Below, in pieces: positions 8,138-14,196 of a stretch of DNA of 17,411 nucleotides; positions within the stretch are counted from its first letter, which is position 1, and every line of letters starts with the position of its first letter. The position numbers and the translations under genes were made by a program. Location of the stretch: positions 1 to 17,411 of the forward strand of contig JALSSE010000099.1 in the NCBI GenBank assembly GCA_026984415.1, read 5' to 3'. The notes below the pieces were generated by a model, which was given only the letters and a program-made list of their open reading frames with translations, ran no database searches and was not told the origin of the DNA. Source of the stretch: Hydrogenothermaceae bacterium (GTDB lineage Bacteria; Aquificota; Aquificae; Hydrogenothermales; Hydrogenothermaceae).

Positions 8138-8398
8138 TTATATTTCTGTTGGGATGTAAATTTTGTTTTCTTTATTTTCTAAAATTTTATTAACTAATAA
8201 TTCCATATTTTTATAAGCAGTTTCTTCAGAATAATAAATGCCAAGTATAGCTGGATATAAAGGTTGGGGTAAATAAGCTATAACTTCGAAAACATTTGTT
8301 CTTTTTCCTTCTATTTCAATCTTTTCCATTTCTACTGCAAAACCAATTATATGTTCTATTGATAAATATCTACCGCTTCTTGTTTTTATAAAAATCAT
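8138..8398 (-). CDS. Small beta-rich protein, unknown
   Basis: An 86-residue protein without a recognised family. It begins with short strands (MIFIKTRSGRYLSIEHIIGFAVEMEKIEI), continues with another strand region (VFEVIAYL) and ends with a helix (SEETAYKNMELLVNKILENK), a layout like small single-domain PH-like proteins found in other thermophiles. No membrane span, signal or cysteine. The ATG overlaps the stop of the CDF gene by four bases (ATGA), so translation is probably coupled to it. It may be an adaptor or regulator of the CDF protein; this is inference from position only. Confidence 0.75.
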   Translation of the reverse strand: MIFIKTRSGRYLSIEHIIGFAVEMEKIEIEGKRTNVFEVIAYLPQPLYPAILGIYYSEETAYKNMELLVNKILENKENKIYIPTEI

Positions 8399-9249
8399 TT
8401 CTTACCCTCCTCATAAATTTCAACATAAACATCGTAAAAGCCGAACTTATTTTTCAATTCTTCTTTTATTTTTTTTATGTTTTCCCTACTATAATATTTA
8501 TTTTTTGTTCTTACTCTAAATACTGCTATAACAATATCTGGGGTTAATGCCCAGATTCTTATGTCTTTTATATTTTTTATATAGTTGAAGTTTGAAAGTA
8601 AAAAATTCTTTATGTCTTCTTGTTTTATATCTCTTGGATTACCCTCCATTAATATATGGATAGAATCCTTTAATAGGAAATAAGTTGGATATGCAACAAG
8701 TAAGCTTATTAATATACTTGCAACAGCATCTATGAAATAAAGCTTAGTGTATTCTATCAAAATAGCAGAAATAATTACTCCTATAGAACCTAATGTGTCT
8801 GTTAATATATGTAAGAAAGCACCTTTTATATTAATATCATTTGTGTATTTATATATTTTATAAATACCAATTCCATTTACTATCAAACCAAGAACAGCAA
8901 TAATTAAAACTTTTTCCGTATATATAGGTTCTGGATTTAAAATTCTTTTATATGCTTCTATAAAAATATAAAAAATAACAAAACCTACTAAAATACCATT
9001 AAACAATGCTGATATAACTTTTATTCTTAAATATCCGAAGGTATTATGTTCATCAGGGGGCTTTTTACTAATTTTTTCTGCAAAAATAGTTAAAAGCTGT
9101 CCAGCAATATTTATTGCCATAAAAGAAGCATCTGTAACTAAAGCTAAACTGTTGTAATAAATTCCACCAATTAATTCAACAAAAAAGTAAACTAAAGTTA
9201 AAATAAAAACAAAGTTAAGGTCTACTTTTTTTGTAATTTTATCTTCCAT
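8395..9249 (-). CDS. CDF-family cation transporter homologue with a degenerate metal site
   Basis: A 284-residue inner-membrane protein with six spans and a cytosolic C-terminal domain, of the cation diffusion facilitator family (FieF/CzcD/MamB type). The family's transport site uses (H/D)xxxD in TM2 and HxxxD in TM5. Here TM5 is intact (His147, Asp151 in LHILTD), but TM2 has Phe43 and Asn47 (DASFMAIN) where the metal ligands belong. The cytosolic HDLHIW motif is KDIRIW, so its histidines are gone too. The fold is otherwise complete (ISKKPPDEHNTFGYLR loop, LGSIGVIISAILI). It may work as a structural partner, change metal selectivity, or require a heterodimer, as described for MamB/MamM in magnetosomes. 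It follows the amphipathic protein gene by 21 bases and overlaps the next gene by four. The ribosome site (AAGGTC) is weak. Confidence 0.9.
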   Translation of the reverse strand: MEDKITKKVDLNFVFILTLVYFFVELIGGIYYNSLALVTDASFMAINIAGQLLTIFAEKISKKPPDEHNTFGYLRIKVISALFNGILVGFVIFYIFIEAYKRILNPEPIYTEKVLIIAVLGLIVNGIGIYKIYKYTNDINIKGAFLHILTDTLGSIGVIISAILIEYTKLYFIDAVASILISLLVAYPTYFLLKDSIHILMEGNPRDIKQEDIKNFLLSNFNYIKNIKDIRIWALTPDIVIAVFRVRTKNKYYSRENIKKIKEELKNKFGFYDVYVEIYEEGKK

Positions 9250-9270
9250 AGACCTTAACCAAATGTTTTT

Positions 9271-9582
9271 TTATTGAGTATTCTCTTTTTTCTCTTCAGT
9301 TTCTTCTTTAACTTTTTCTTCCTTTAAAGCTTTCTTTGCTCCTTCAACAGCACCAGTTGCTGCAGACTTAACAACTCCTAAAGCTTTTTCTACCACATCA
9401 GAAGCTGATTTAACAACTTCAGAAGCTGTATCACCTATTTTCTTAGCGGCTTCAACTGGAATTTTGGTTAAATCCTTCTTTTCAGCCAAACCTAACTTTT
9501 CTCTTAATGCTTCTAAGTCTTGTTTTACTTCTTCTAATAATTTTTCTAAATCCTTTTCTGTTGGTTCTTTTTTCTTCGCCAT
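9271..9582 (-). CDS. Ala/Lys/Val-rich amphipathic helical protein (LEA/apolipoprotein-like)
   Basis: A 103-residue low-complexity protein made almost entirely of Lys, Glu, Ala, Val and Leu. The N-terminal third is a charged helix (about residues 5-40). The middle (about 47-88) is a repeating amphipathic helix with patterns such as VVKSASDVVEKALGVVKSAA and Gly/Ala turns. The C-terminus is very charged and disordered. There are no cysteines, aromatic residues or signal. Such helices resemble LEA proteins, phasins or apolipoproteins that lie on membranes or granule surfaces. An AGGAGGG site lies 7 bases before the ATG. Its place between a metal ATPase and a CDF protein suggests it may coat a compartment, like phasins on granules; composition alone does not prove this. 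Confidence 0.85.
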   Translation of the reverse strand: MAKKKEPTEKDLEKLLEEVKQDLEALREKLGLAEKKDLTKIPVEAAKKIGDTASEVVKSASDVVEKALGVVKSAATGAVEGAKKALKEEKVKEETEEKKENTQ

Positions 9583-9600
9583 GGGATTTCCCTCCTAATT

Positions 9601-11748
9601 TTAATTAATTTGGCATTCTCCTTTTAGTTCTTTAAACTCTTTAAAATCTTTTTTCAAAATTGGTTTTAATGCATTAATTCCAAGGAAAACAGTTGTTCCA
9701 TTGTTTATTATTGTTGCAGCTACAGGGCTTATGAACCCTAAAAGAGAACCTATTAATCCAAAAGTGTTGGCAAAGGCATTTATTTTTAAGTTTTGCTCAA
9801 TATTTTTCAATGCCATATCCGATATTTTAAAAGCTTCTACTAAATTACATAAATCATTATTTATAACAACATCAGCAACTTCCACAGCTATATCAGCTCC
9901 ACTTCTTATTGAAATACCAACATCTGCAACAGACAAAGCTGGAGAATCATTAACGCCATCCCCTAAAAAAGCTACTGTTCTTCCTTCTTTCTTTAACTTT
10001 TTAATTATTTTTGCCTTTTCATCAGGGAATGTTCTTGCATAGTATTTTTTTATTCCAAGTTTTTTAGCTATTAACCTTGCAGCACCTTCGTTGTCTCCAG
10101 TACACAGTATAATTTCTCTACCCATATTTTGAAGTAGTTCTACCACTTTTTTAGCTTCAGGTCTTGGAGGGTCTGTCCATCCAATTAAACCAAGTATTGT
10201 TTTTCCTTCTACTACGTAAAGTACTGACTCGCCATCTTCATGCATTCTTTCCCTATCAGCAATAACTTTTTTGGGAATTTTAACGTTCATTCTTTCTAAA
10301 AACTTTGTGCTTCCTATTAGATACTTTTTACCATTTATTTCAGCTTCAACACCAAGTCCCATATGGTATTTTGAGTTTTGACGTTTTAGTAAGTTTACAC
10401 CTTCTTTTTTTGCATAATCTACAATAGCTTTTGCAACAGGATGGGTTAATCTTTGTTCCAATGTAGCAGCAATTTGTAGTAGTTCTTGTTCAGATACCTT
10501 ATACGCTACAGTTTCAGTTATTTCAGGGTGTCCTACTGTAAGAGTGCCTGTTTTATCAAAAACTACTGTATCAACTTCGTGCATAAGTTCTAAATGTCTT
10601 CCACTTTTGAAAAGAATTCCTTTTTTAGTGGCAAGTGTCATGTGGGACATAACTGCAGTAGGAACTGCAACGTGAGCTCCTGTATGGTAATCAATAATTA
10701 AAGTTGATGTTGCTCTGTTTAAATCTTGTGTATAGGCATAAATACCACCAGCCAATAATAACGTTGGTAAAACAGCTTTATTTGCTACTTCCTCTGCTCT
10801 TTTTTGGGTTTCTATAGGTTGTTTTGAACTTTCTTCTATAATACGAACAATTTTAGCCAGTGCAGTTTCATCCCCTATTTTTTGAGCTTCAACGTATATT
10901 TTTCCATCTTCTACATAAGTTCCTGCGTAAACTTTATCTCCTTTTTTCTTTAGAACTGGATTTGATTCTCCAGTTAAAGATGCTTGATTTACGAGAGCTT
11001 CTCCTTCGTAAACAATTCCATCTATATTTATTTTTTCTCCAGTATAAACTACTATTTTATCGCCTTTTTTTATTTGCTCTACGGGGACTTTTTCTGCTGT
11101 TCCATTTTTTACAAGCCAAACTTCTTCATTTTTATAATTTAAAAGTTCTTCTATTGCTTTATGAGCTTTACCTTTTGTTTTTTCTTCTATTAAGTCTCCA
11201 AGGGATAAAAGCCAAACCATTAACATTGATGATAATGGATTTCCTTGCATAGTAGAAATGGCAATTGCAGAGGAATCAAGAATATGTACATCAATCTTTC
11301 TTTTCTTTAAAGAGTTAAAGGCTTTTTTAAATACAGGAACTGCTAAAGCTAAAGTTATACCAGATATAAGATTTGTTGATACTGCAGACCTAAATGCAAA
11401 TAGACTAAAAGCAATAGAGTTTACTACAAACCATTTCTTAGCAAACTCTTCTTCCTCTTCAGGTGGTTTTGCATAACCATTTTTTGATTCAGATAAAATT
11501 TCTAAAATAGTTTCAGGTGATACGGTATTTAGAAAGTGGAAAAATTCTGAAACATTAAAGACATTTGTATCATACTCAATAGTTATCCTTCCTGTTTTCT
11601 TACTTACCTTTATGCTTTTTATTCCTTTAAAGTGGCTTTTAAAATATTCAGCTATACTGTGTTCAGAAATATGTATATATTTAAAGAAATCACTTTTTAT
11701 CTGAATTCTGCCCTCTAAAAAGCTATTTACTTTGTAAGGAATGGCCAT
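9601..11748 (-). CDS. P1B-type metal-transporting ATPase without a cysteine site, FezB-like candidate
   Basis: A 715-residue P-type ATPase that would pump a metal ion across, or into a compartment bounded by, a membrane. Residues 5-80 form a ferredoxin-like HMA fold (GRIQIK ... GRITIEYD) with no CxxC. The actuator TGES is at 259-262, the phosphorylation site DKTGT at 398-402 (Asp398), the HP dipeptide at 436-437, TGDN at 550-553 and GDGVND at 596-601, so catalysis should be intact. The fourth span, where copper and zinc pumps have CPC or CPH, reads DYHTGAHVAVPTA (353-365) with no cysteine; aligned on the PTA, CPC is replaced by Tyr-His-Thr. The whole protein has only three cysteines (549, 634, 711), none in the metal site. 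This fits the P1B-6 group that includes ferrosome FezB. The start ATG overlaps the previous stop (TAATG). Family certain; iron and ferrosome role are inference. Confidence 0.95.
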   Translation of the reverse strand: MAIPYKVNSFLEGRIQIKSDFFKYIHISEHSIAEYFKSHFKGIKSIKVSKKTGRITIEYDTNVFNVSEFFHFLNTVSPETILEILSESKNGYAKPPEEEEEFAKKWFVVNSIAFSLFAFRSAVSTNLISGITLALAVPVFKKAFNSLKKRKIDVHILDSSAIAISTMQGNPLSSMLMVWLLSLGDLIEEKTKGKAHKAIEELLNYKNEEVWLVKNGTAEKVPVEQIKKGDKIVVYTGEKINIDGIVYEGEALVNQASLTGESNPVLKKKGDKVYAGTYVEDGKIYVEAQKIGDETALAKIVRIIEESSKQPIETQKRAEEVANKAVLPTLLLAGGIYAYTQDLNRATSTLIIDYHTGAHVAVPTAVMSHMTLATKKGILFKSGRHLELMHEVDTVVFDKTGTLTVGHPEITETVAYKVSEQELLQIAATLEQRLTHPVAKAIVDYAKKEGVNLLKRQNSKYHMGLGVEAEINGKKYLIGSTKFLERMNVKIPKKVIADRERMHEDGESVLYVVEGKTILGLIGWTDPPRPEAKKVVELLQNMGREIILCTGDNEGAARLIAKKLGIKKYYARTFPDEKAKIIKKLKKEGRTVAFLGDGVNDSPALSVADVGISIRSGADIAVEVADVVINNDLCNLVEAFKISDMALKNIEQNLKINAFANTFGLIGSLLGFISPVAATIINNGTTVFLGINALKPILKKDFKEFKELKGECQIN

Positions 11749-11999
11749 TATTTAGTCTCTTTTTCCACTTTTTTTGGTGCTTTTTCTTTTGCTATAGATT
11801 CTGTTGATTCTGGAAGAGCTTTCATTTGAGCTTCAAGAGCTTTAACTGTAGCTTCTATTTCTTTTTGCATATTTTCCAATTTTCTCTGTTCTTCAATTCT
11901 ATCTATTAGATATAATCCTACTATTCCAACCCCTGCACCTAATATGAATGAAGCTGGATTTGAGCAAAGTATTTTTCCTGCAACTCCTAATATACTCAT
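11748..11999 (-). CDS. Small glycine-rich membrane protein with coiled-coil tail (copy 2)
   Basis: An 83-residue protein with a short N-terminal polar start, one glycine-rich span (about 16-33, SFILGAGVGIVGLYLIDRI) and a charged helical tail with heptad-like spacing (EEQRKLENMQKEIEATVKALEAQMKAL) that ends in a lysine-rich stretch. It closely resembles the N-terminal part of the neighbour at 12015-12329: each has a 'GxxGK...C' start and a FxLG/AGxG span. AGGAGGT lies before the ATG, inside the end of the previous gene. Its stop overlaps the ATPase start, so the two are translationally coupled. Possibly a membrane-shaping or ATPase-associated subunit, comparable to small fez proteins; function not known. 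Confidence 0.82.
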   Translation of the reverse strand: MSILGVAGKILCSNPASFILGAGVGIVGLYLIDRIEEQRKLENMQKEIEATVKALEAQMKALPESTESIAKEKAPKKVEKETK

Positions 12000-12014
12000 T
12001 TTTTATCTACCTCC

Positions 12015-12329
12015 TCATAAGTTTGCTTTTAATTTTTCAAGAACTTCTTGTTGCTTTTGGATAATTTCTAACTTTTTTTCGATTTCCATTTTATACTGAT
12101 GTTTTGCCTCTGCCACAACATCTTCCCAAAACTCCTGACCTTCTGCCATATTAGAACTTAACCATTGTTGGAAAGATATGACTTCTTTAGTTGCACCTAC
12201 TAAAATTGGTTTTGCATCTTTTAAAAGTTTACCAACTACTACAATTCCAACTACTGTTCCAACGCCTGCAAGGAAATAATTTGTGGATATACAACCACCT
12301 ATTGTTTTTCCAATTCCAAAAATTTCCAT
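12015..12329 (-). CDS. Small glycine-rich membrane protein, DUF5132-like (copy 1)
   Basis: A 104-residue protein with a glycine-rich hydrophobic N-terminus (IFGIGKTIGGCISTNYFLAG and the VGTVVGIVVVGKLL span, about 21-36), then an amphipathic helical region (KPILVGATKEVISFQQWLSS) and a Lys/Glu coiled-coil tail. The layout (glycine-zipper span, conserved 'KPxL...A' helix, acidic helix EFWEDVVAEAKH) looks like DUF5132 proteins, which I recall as small neighbours of metal P-type ATPases. It seems paralogous to the 11748-11999 protein in the first 35 residues. AAGGAGGT lies 6-7 bases upstream. Glycine-zipper spans favour self-association, so a membrane-scaffold role is plausible. Confidence 0.83.
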   Translation of the reverse strand: MEIFGIGKTIGGCISTNYFLAGVGTVVGIVVVGKLLKDAKPILVGATKEVISFQQWLSSNMAEGQEFWEDVVAEAKHQYKMEIEKKLEIIQKQQEVLEKLKANL

Positions 12330-12346
12330 ACTTTTGACCTCCTTTT

Positions 12347-12718
12347 TTATTCAAACTTGGCTTTTAAATATCTATTTATTCCCATTGTACATATGGCAAA
12401 TGTTAAAAATCCTCTTTTTGGTCCCAGCCATAAAACAGACCAAAAAGCTTTTGTTACAGGATGTGTTATTACAACGTTACCATAATGGTATATTTCTTCT
12501 TTTCCAACTACAGGTTCTTCTTTTGTTTCCTTTATATTTTTTAAAATATATTCAAAAGTAGAATTTGGTTTAAACTCTACAATTACAGAAAGTGCTTTTC
12601 CTGATTTTAAGCTAATAATACCTGGAATATTTTTCATGTGTTTCATAAATTCATCTTTTTCTAAAAGATTATTAAACTTGATTCTAACTCTTCTATCTGT
12701 CTTTGAAACAATTTCCAT
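12347..12718 (-). CDS. HMA-like small membrane protein (HMA_2-type)
   Basis: A 123-residue protein. The first 62 residues have a ferredoxin-like HMA pattern without cysteines: a basic strand (SKTDRRVRIKF), helix (EKDEFMKHMKNI), a PGI turn and strand (GIISLKSGKALSVIVEFK), then a second helix. The C-terminal part has a hydrophobic stretch with Gly-Pro and conserved Trp (VTKAFWSVLWLGPKRGFLTFAICTMG). It resembles the N-terminal domain of the ATPase at 9601-11748 in pattern (GRIQIK / RRVRIKF), so it may be a detached copy of that domain with a membrane anchor. The ATG overlaps the stop of the preceding gene by one base (TGATG). Small HMA-like proteins with an arginine-rich start accompany ATPases in fez clusters as I recall; this needs checking. 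Confidence 0.82.
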   Translation of the reverse strand: MEIVSKTDRRVRIKFNNLLEKDEFMKHMKNIPGIISLKSGKALSVIVEFKPNSTFEYILKNIKETKEEPVVGKEEIYHYGNVVITHPVTKAFWSVLWLGPKRGFLTFAICTMGINRYLKAKFE

Positions 12719-13269
12719 CAGTTATATATCTCCATAGAACACTTTACAGTACTTAACAGGTTCTCCATGATATGTATATATGTTTCTCCAATCTTTATGA
12801 GAGATAAAACTTCTTTCATATAAGAAGGATTTTCAATTACATAAGTTAAAAGTATTCTTTTATTACTTTCTTCATAGGCTTTTAATATATTGAAATCTCT
12901 TTTTAATTTTGTTAAAAAGACATCAGTATTTTCTTTATTAGTAAATATATATTCATTAATATCCTCTAAAATTATTTCTGTCATTTTATTTAGATTTATA
13001 AGTGAGGTTAAAGAGTCTTTATTTACTATTTTTTCCAAATTGTCAGCTATAAATCTCAACTTTTCACTAATTTCTTTTAAGAATTTTAATTTAGTTCTGT
13101 CTAACTTATTTTTTGTAAGATTTAAGTTCTTAATTTCCTCTTCAAGAATTAAAATTTCATTCTTTATAATTTTTACATCATTTTCATCTCTATTATTGAA
13201 AAAAGCATTAATTGCAAAAGCGATATTTTCTATATCTTTTACTAATAAGTTTATATTTTTAGTTTTCAT
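12718..13269 (-). CDS. PhoU-like helical protein, first gene of the operon
   Basis: A 183-residue, all-helical, highly charged cytosolic protein rich in Ile, Leu, Asn and Lys, without cysteine clusters or membrane spans. The end (SLIKIGETYIHIMENLLSTV) and the middle (LRFIADNLEKIV) resemble helix ends of PhoU, whose usual pattern is 'R-x-LERIADHAxNIxE', but key Asp/His residues are not all present. PhoU proteins bind metals and adjust phosphate uptake and PhoR/PhoB signalling. The similarity is weak; a generic helical bundle is the alternative. GGGAGGC lies 4 bases before the ATG. The promoter (13304-13345) has Pho-box-like repeats, and the divergent gene encodes a PhoB-type regulator, which supports a phosphate link. 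Confidence 0.8.
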   Translation of the reverse strand: MKTKNINLLVKDIENIAFAINAFFNNRDENDVKIIKNEILILEEEIKNLNLTKNKLDRTKLKFLKEISEKLRFIADNLEKIVNKDSLTSLINLNKMTEIILEDINEYIFTNKENTDVFLTKLKRDFNILKAYEESNKRILLTYVIENPSYMKEVLSLIKIGETYIHIMENLLSTVKCSMEIYN

Positions 13270-13303
13270 TTTGCCTCCCTTATATATTTTTAACTTAAAC
13301 CAT

Positions 13304-13345
13304 AATTTACAATTTAATTGTTAATTTTTTATTAAATTTTGTTAA
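13304..13345 (-). promoter_or_regulatory. Pho-box-like promoter of the ferrosome-like operon
   Basis: Read on the minus strand: TTAACA (13345-13340), TTAATA (13335-13330), TTAACA (13324-13319), spaced 10 and 11 bp, then a 9-bp gap and a -10-like TAAATT (13309-13304). The position where a -35 belongs (13332-13327, ATAAAA) has no match. TTAACA repeats spaced 11 bp are the binding pattern of PhoP-type regulators. Statistical support is untested in this AT-rich stretch. Confidence 0.5.
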
Positions 13346-13376
13346 TATTTCTGCCTAAAAATTTCTCATCTAAATA

Positions 13377-13429
13377 TTAATAAAGCTTAATATTTCCTTA
13401 ATAAATTCTTAATAATATGTATGTATCTT
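13377..13429 (+). promoter_or_regulatory. Pho-box-like promoter of the response regulator
   Basis: TTAATA occurs at 13377, 13387, 13398 and 13409, spaced 10, 11 and 11 bp; the last three are all CTTAATA. The final repeat ends 9 bp before a weak -10, TATCTT (13424-13429). No -35 sits at the usual distance (13401-13406 is ATAAAT). The design suggests autoregulation by the encoded OmpR/PhoB-type protein. It shares an intergenic region with the divergent operon promoter at 13304-13345. Confidence 0.5.
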
Positions 13430-13468
13430 ATACAAAAAATAACTGACTAAAATTTGTAGGTTATCTTT

Positions 13469-14155
13469 ATGAAAGATTTAATTTATGTAGTTGAGGATGA
13501 CAAAAATTTAAATAATTTAATTACCTACAATATAAAAAAAGAAAATTTTTCAGTTAAAAGTTTTTATAGAGGTATAGATGTGTTACTTGCAGTAAAAAAA
13601 GAAAAACCAGATTTAATAGTATTGGATTTAAATTTACCAGATATAGATGGAGTTTATGTTGCAAAATTATTAAAATCTGATTCGGAAACAAAAAATATTC
13701 CAATAATAATGTTAACTACAAAAAGCAGTGAAACAGATAAAATAGTTGTTGGATTAAAAGTTGGTGCAGACTATATTTTAACAAAACCATTTTCTGTAAA
13801 AGAATTAATAATAAGAATAAAGAATCTTTTAGAAAGATATAAATATTTGAAAAAGAATAATCTTATCCGCATAAATGATTTAAAAATTTTTCCTGACAAT
13901 TTTGAAGTAAAAATAAACAATAAAAACATAAAATTAACAACATCAGAATTTAAAATTTTATTGCATTTAATTAAAAATGAAGGAAAAGTTTTACCAAGGG
14001 ACTACCTATTAAAAAATGTATTAAACTCTACAGCAGATGAGTCAAGTAGAGTCATAGATGTTCATATAAGAAGACTTAGGAATAAACTTGGAAAGTATGG
14101 TAAATATATAAAAACAGTAAGAAACATTGGATATAAATTTGAAATTTCAGATTAA
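13469..14155 (+). CDS. PhoB/OmpR-family response regulator
   Basis: A 228-residue transcription factor. The receiver domain (about 1-120) has the acidic pocket (Glu9, Asp10, Asp11), the phosphorylation site Asp53 in VLDLNLPDIDG, Thr83/Thr84 in MLTTK, and the invariant Lys106 (TKPF). The C-terminal winged helix-turn-helix (about 130-228) has the LTTSEFKILLHLI start, the DVHIRRLRNKLG recognition helix and the closing IKTVRNIGYKF. DNA-bound OmpR-type proteins recognise direct repeats about 11 bp apart, as seen in its own promoter. No kinase is adjacent, so the partner is unknown; the truncated kinase at 3-734 is one candidate. The ATG has only a weak TAGG ribosome site 8 bases upstream. Name PhoB is not certain. 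Confidence 0.93.
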   Translation: MKDLIYVVEDDKNLNNLITYNIKKENFSVKSFYRGIDVLLAVKKEKPDLIVLDLNLPDIDGVYVAKLLKSDSETKNIPIIMLTTKSSETDKIVVGLKVGADYILTKPFSVKELIIRIKNLLERYKYLKKNNLIRINDLKIFPDNFEVKINNKNIKLTTSEFKILLHLIKNEGKVLPRDYLLKNVLNSTADESSRVIDVHIRRLRNKLGKYGKYIKTVRNIGYKFEISD

Positions 14156-14162
14156 TCTAAAG

Positions 14163-14187
14163 AAAAAATACCCCTCTTTTAGAGGGG
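14163..14187 (-). terminator. Rho-independent terminator of the PEGA/propeller lipoprotein
   Basis: Stem CCCCTCT (14171-14177) with AGAGGGG (14181-14187), 3-base loop. Read on the minus strand it is followed by TATTTTTTC (plus-strand A run 14163-14168), so it ends the minus-strand lipoprotein gene. It also lies just after the convergent response-regulator gene, but lacks a U tract for that direction, so termination there would be weaker. Confidence 0.75.
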
Positions 14188-14196
14188 ATACTGCAA

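Larger units (their letters stand above)
7813..13269 (-). other. Candidate ferrosome-like (fez-type) nine-gene operon
   Basis: Nine minus-strand genes with gaps of 21 bases or less; three junctions overlap (TGATG at 12718, TAATG at 11748, ATGA at 8395-8398). Order of transcription: PhoU-like protein, HMA-like membrane protein, two glycine-rich membrane proteins, P1B-type ATPase without a cysteine site, amphipathic helical protein, CDF-family protein, unknown 86-residue protein, SCP2-like protein. Known fez clusters combine a P1B-6 ATPase with small membrane and HMA-like proteins to build iron-phosphate ferrosomes. The assignment is inference from this architecture. No terminator was seen at the 3' end, which abuts the convergent 7605-7811 gene. 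Confidence 0.55.

Noticed and set aside
10860..11252. Leucine/phenylalanine-rich reading frame opposite the ATPase gene
   Set aside because: It is an antisense shadow of the ATPase, has no ribosome site, and its composition is an artefact of lysine/glutamate codons read backwards. The same applies to other antisense frames at 1208-1621, 9701-10042, 12283-12561, 12890-13324 and 15320-15613.
7813..13269. Magnetosome island
   Set aside because: The CDF protein and glycine-rich membrane proteins recall magnetosome genes, but no MamE, MamK, MamA or Mms6-type genes are present, and the P-type ATPase is better explained by a ferrosome-like system.
14171..14187. Terminator for the response-regulator gene
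   Set aside because: The T tract lies on the minus-strand side; it serves the convergent lipoprotein gene primarily.
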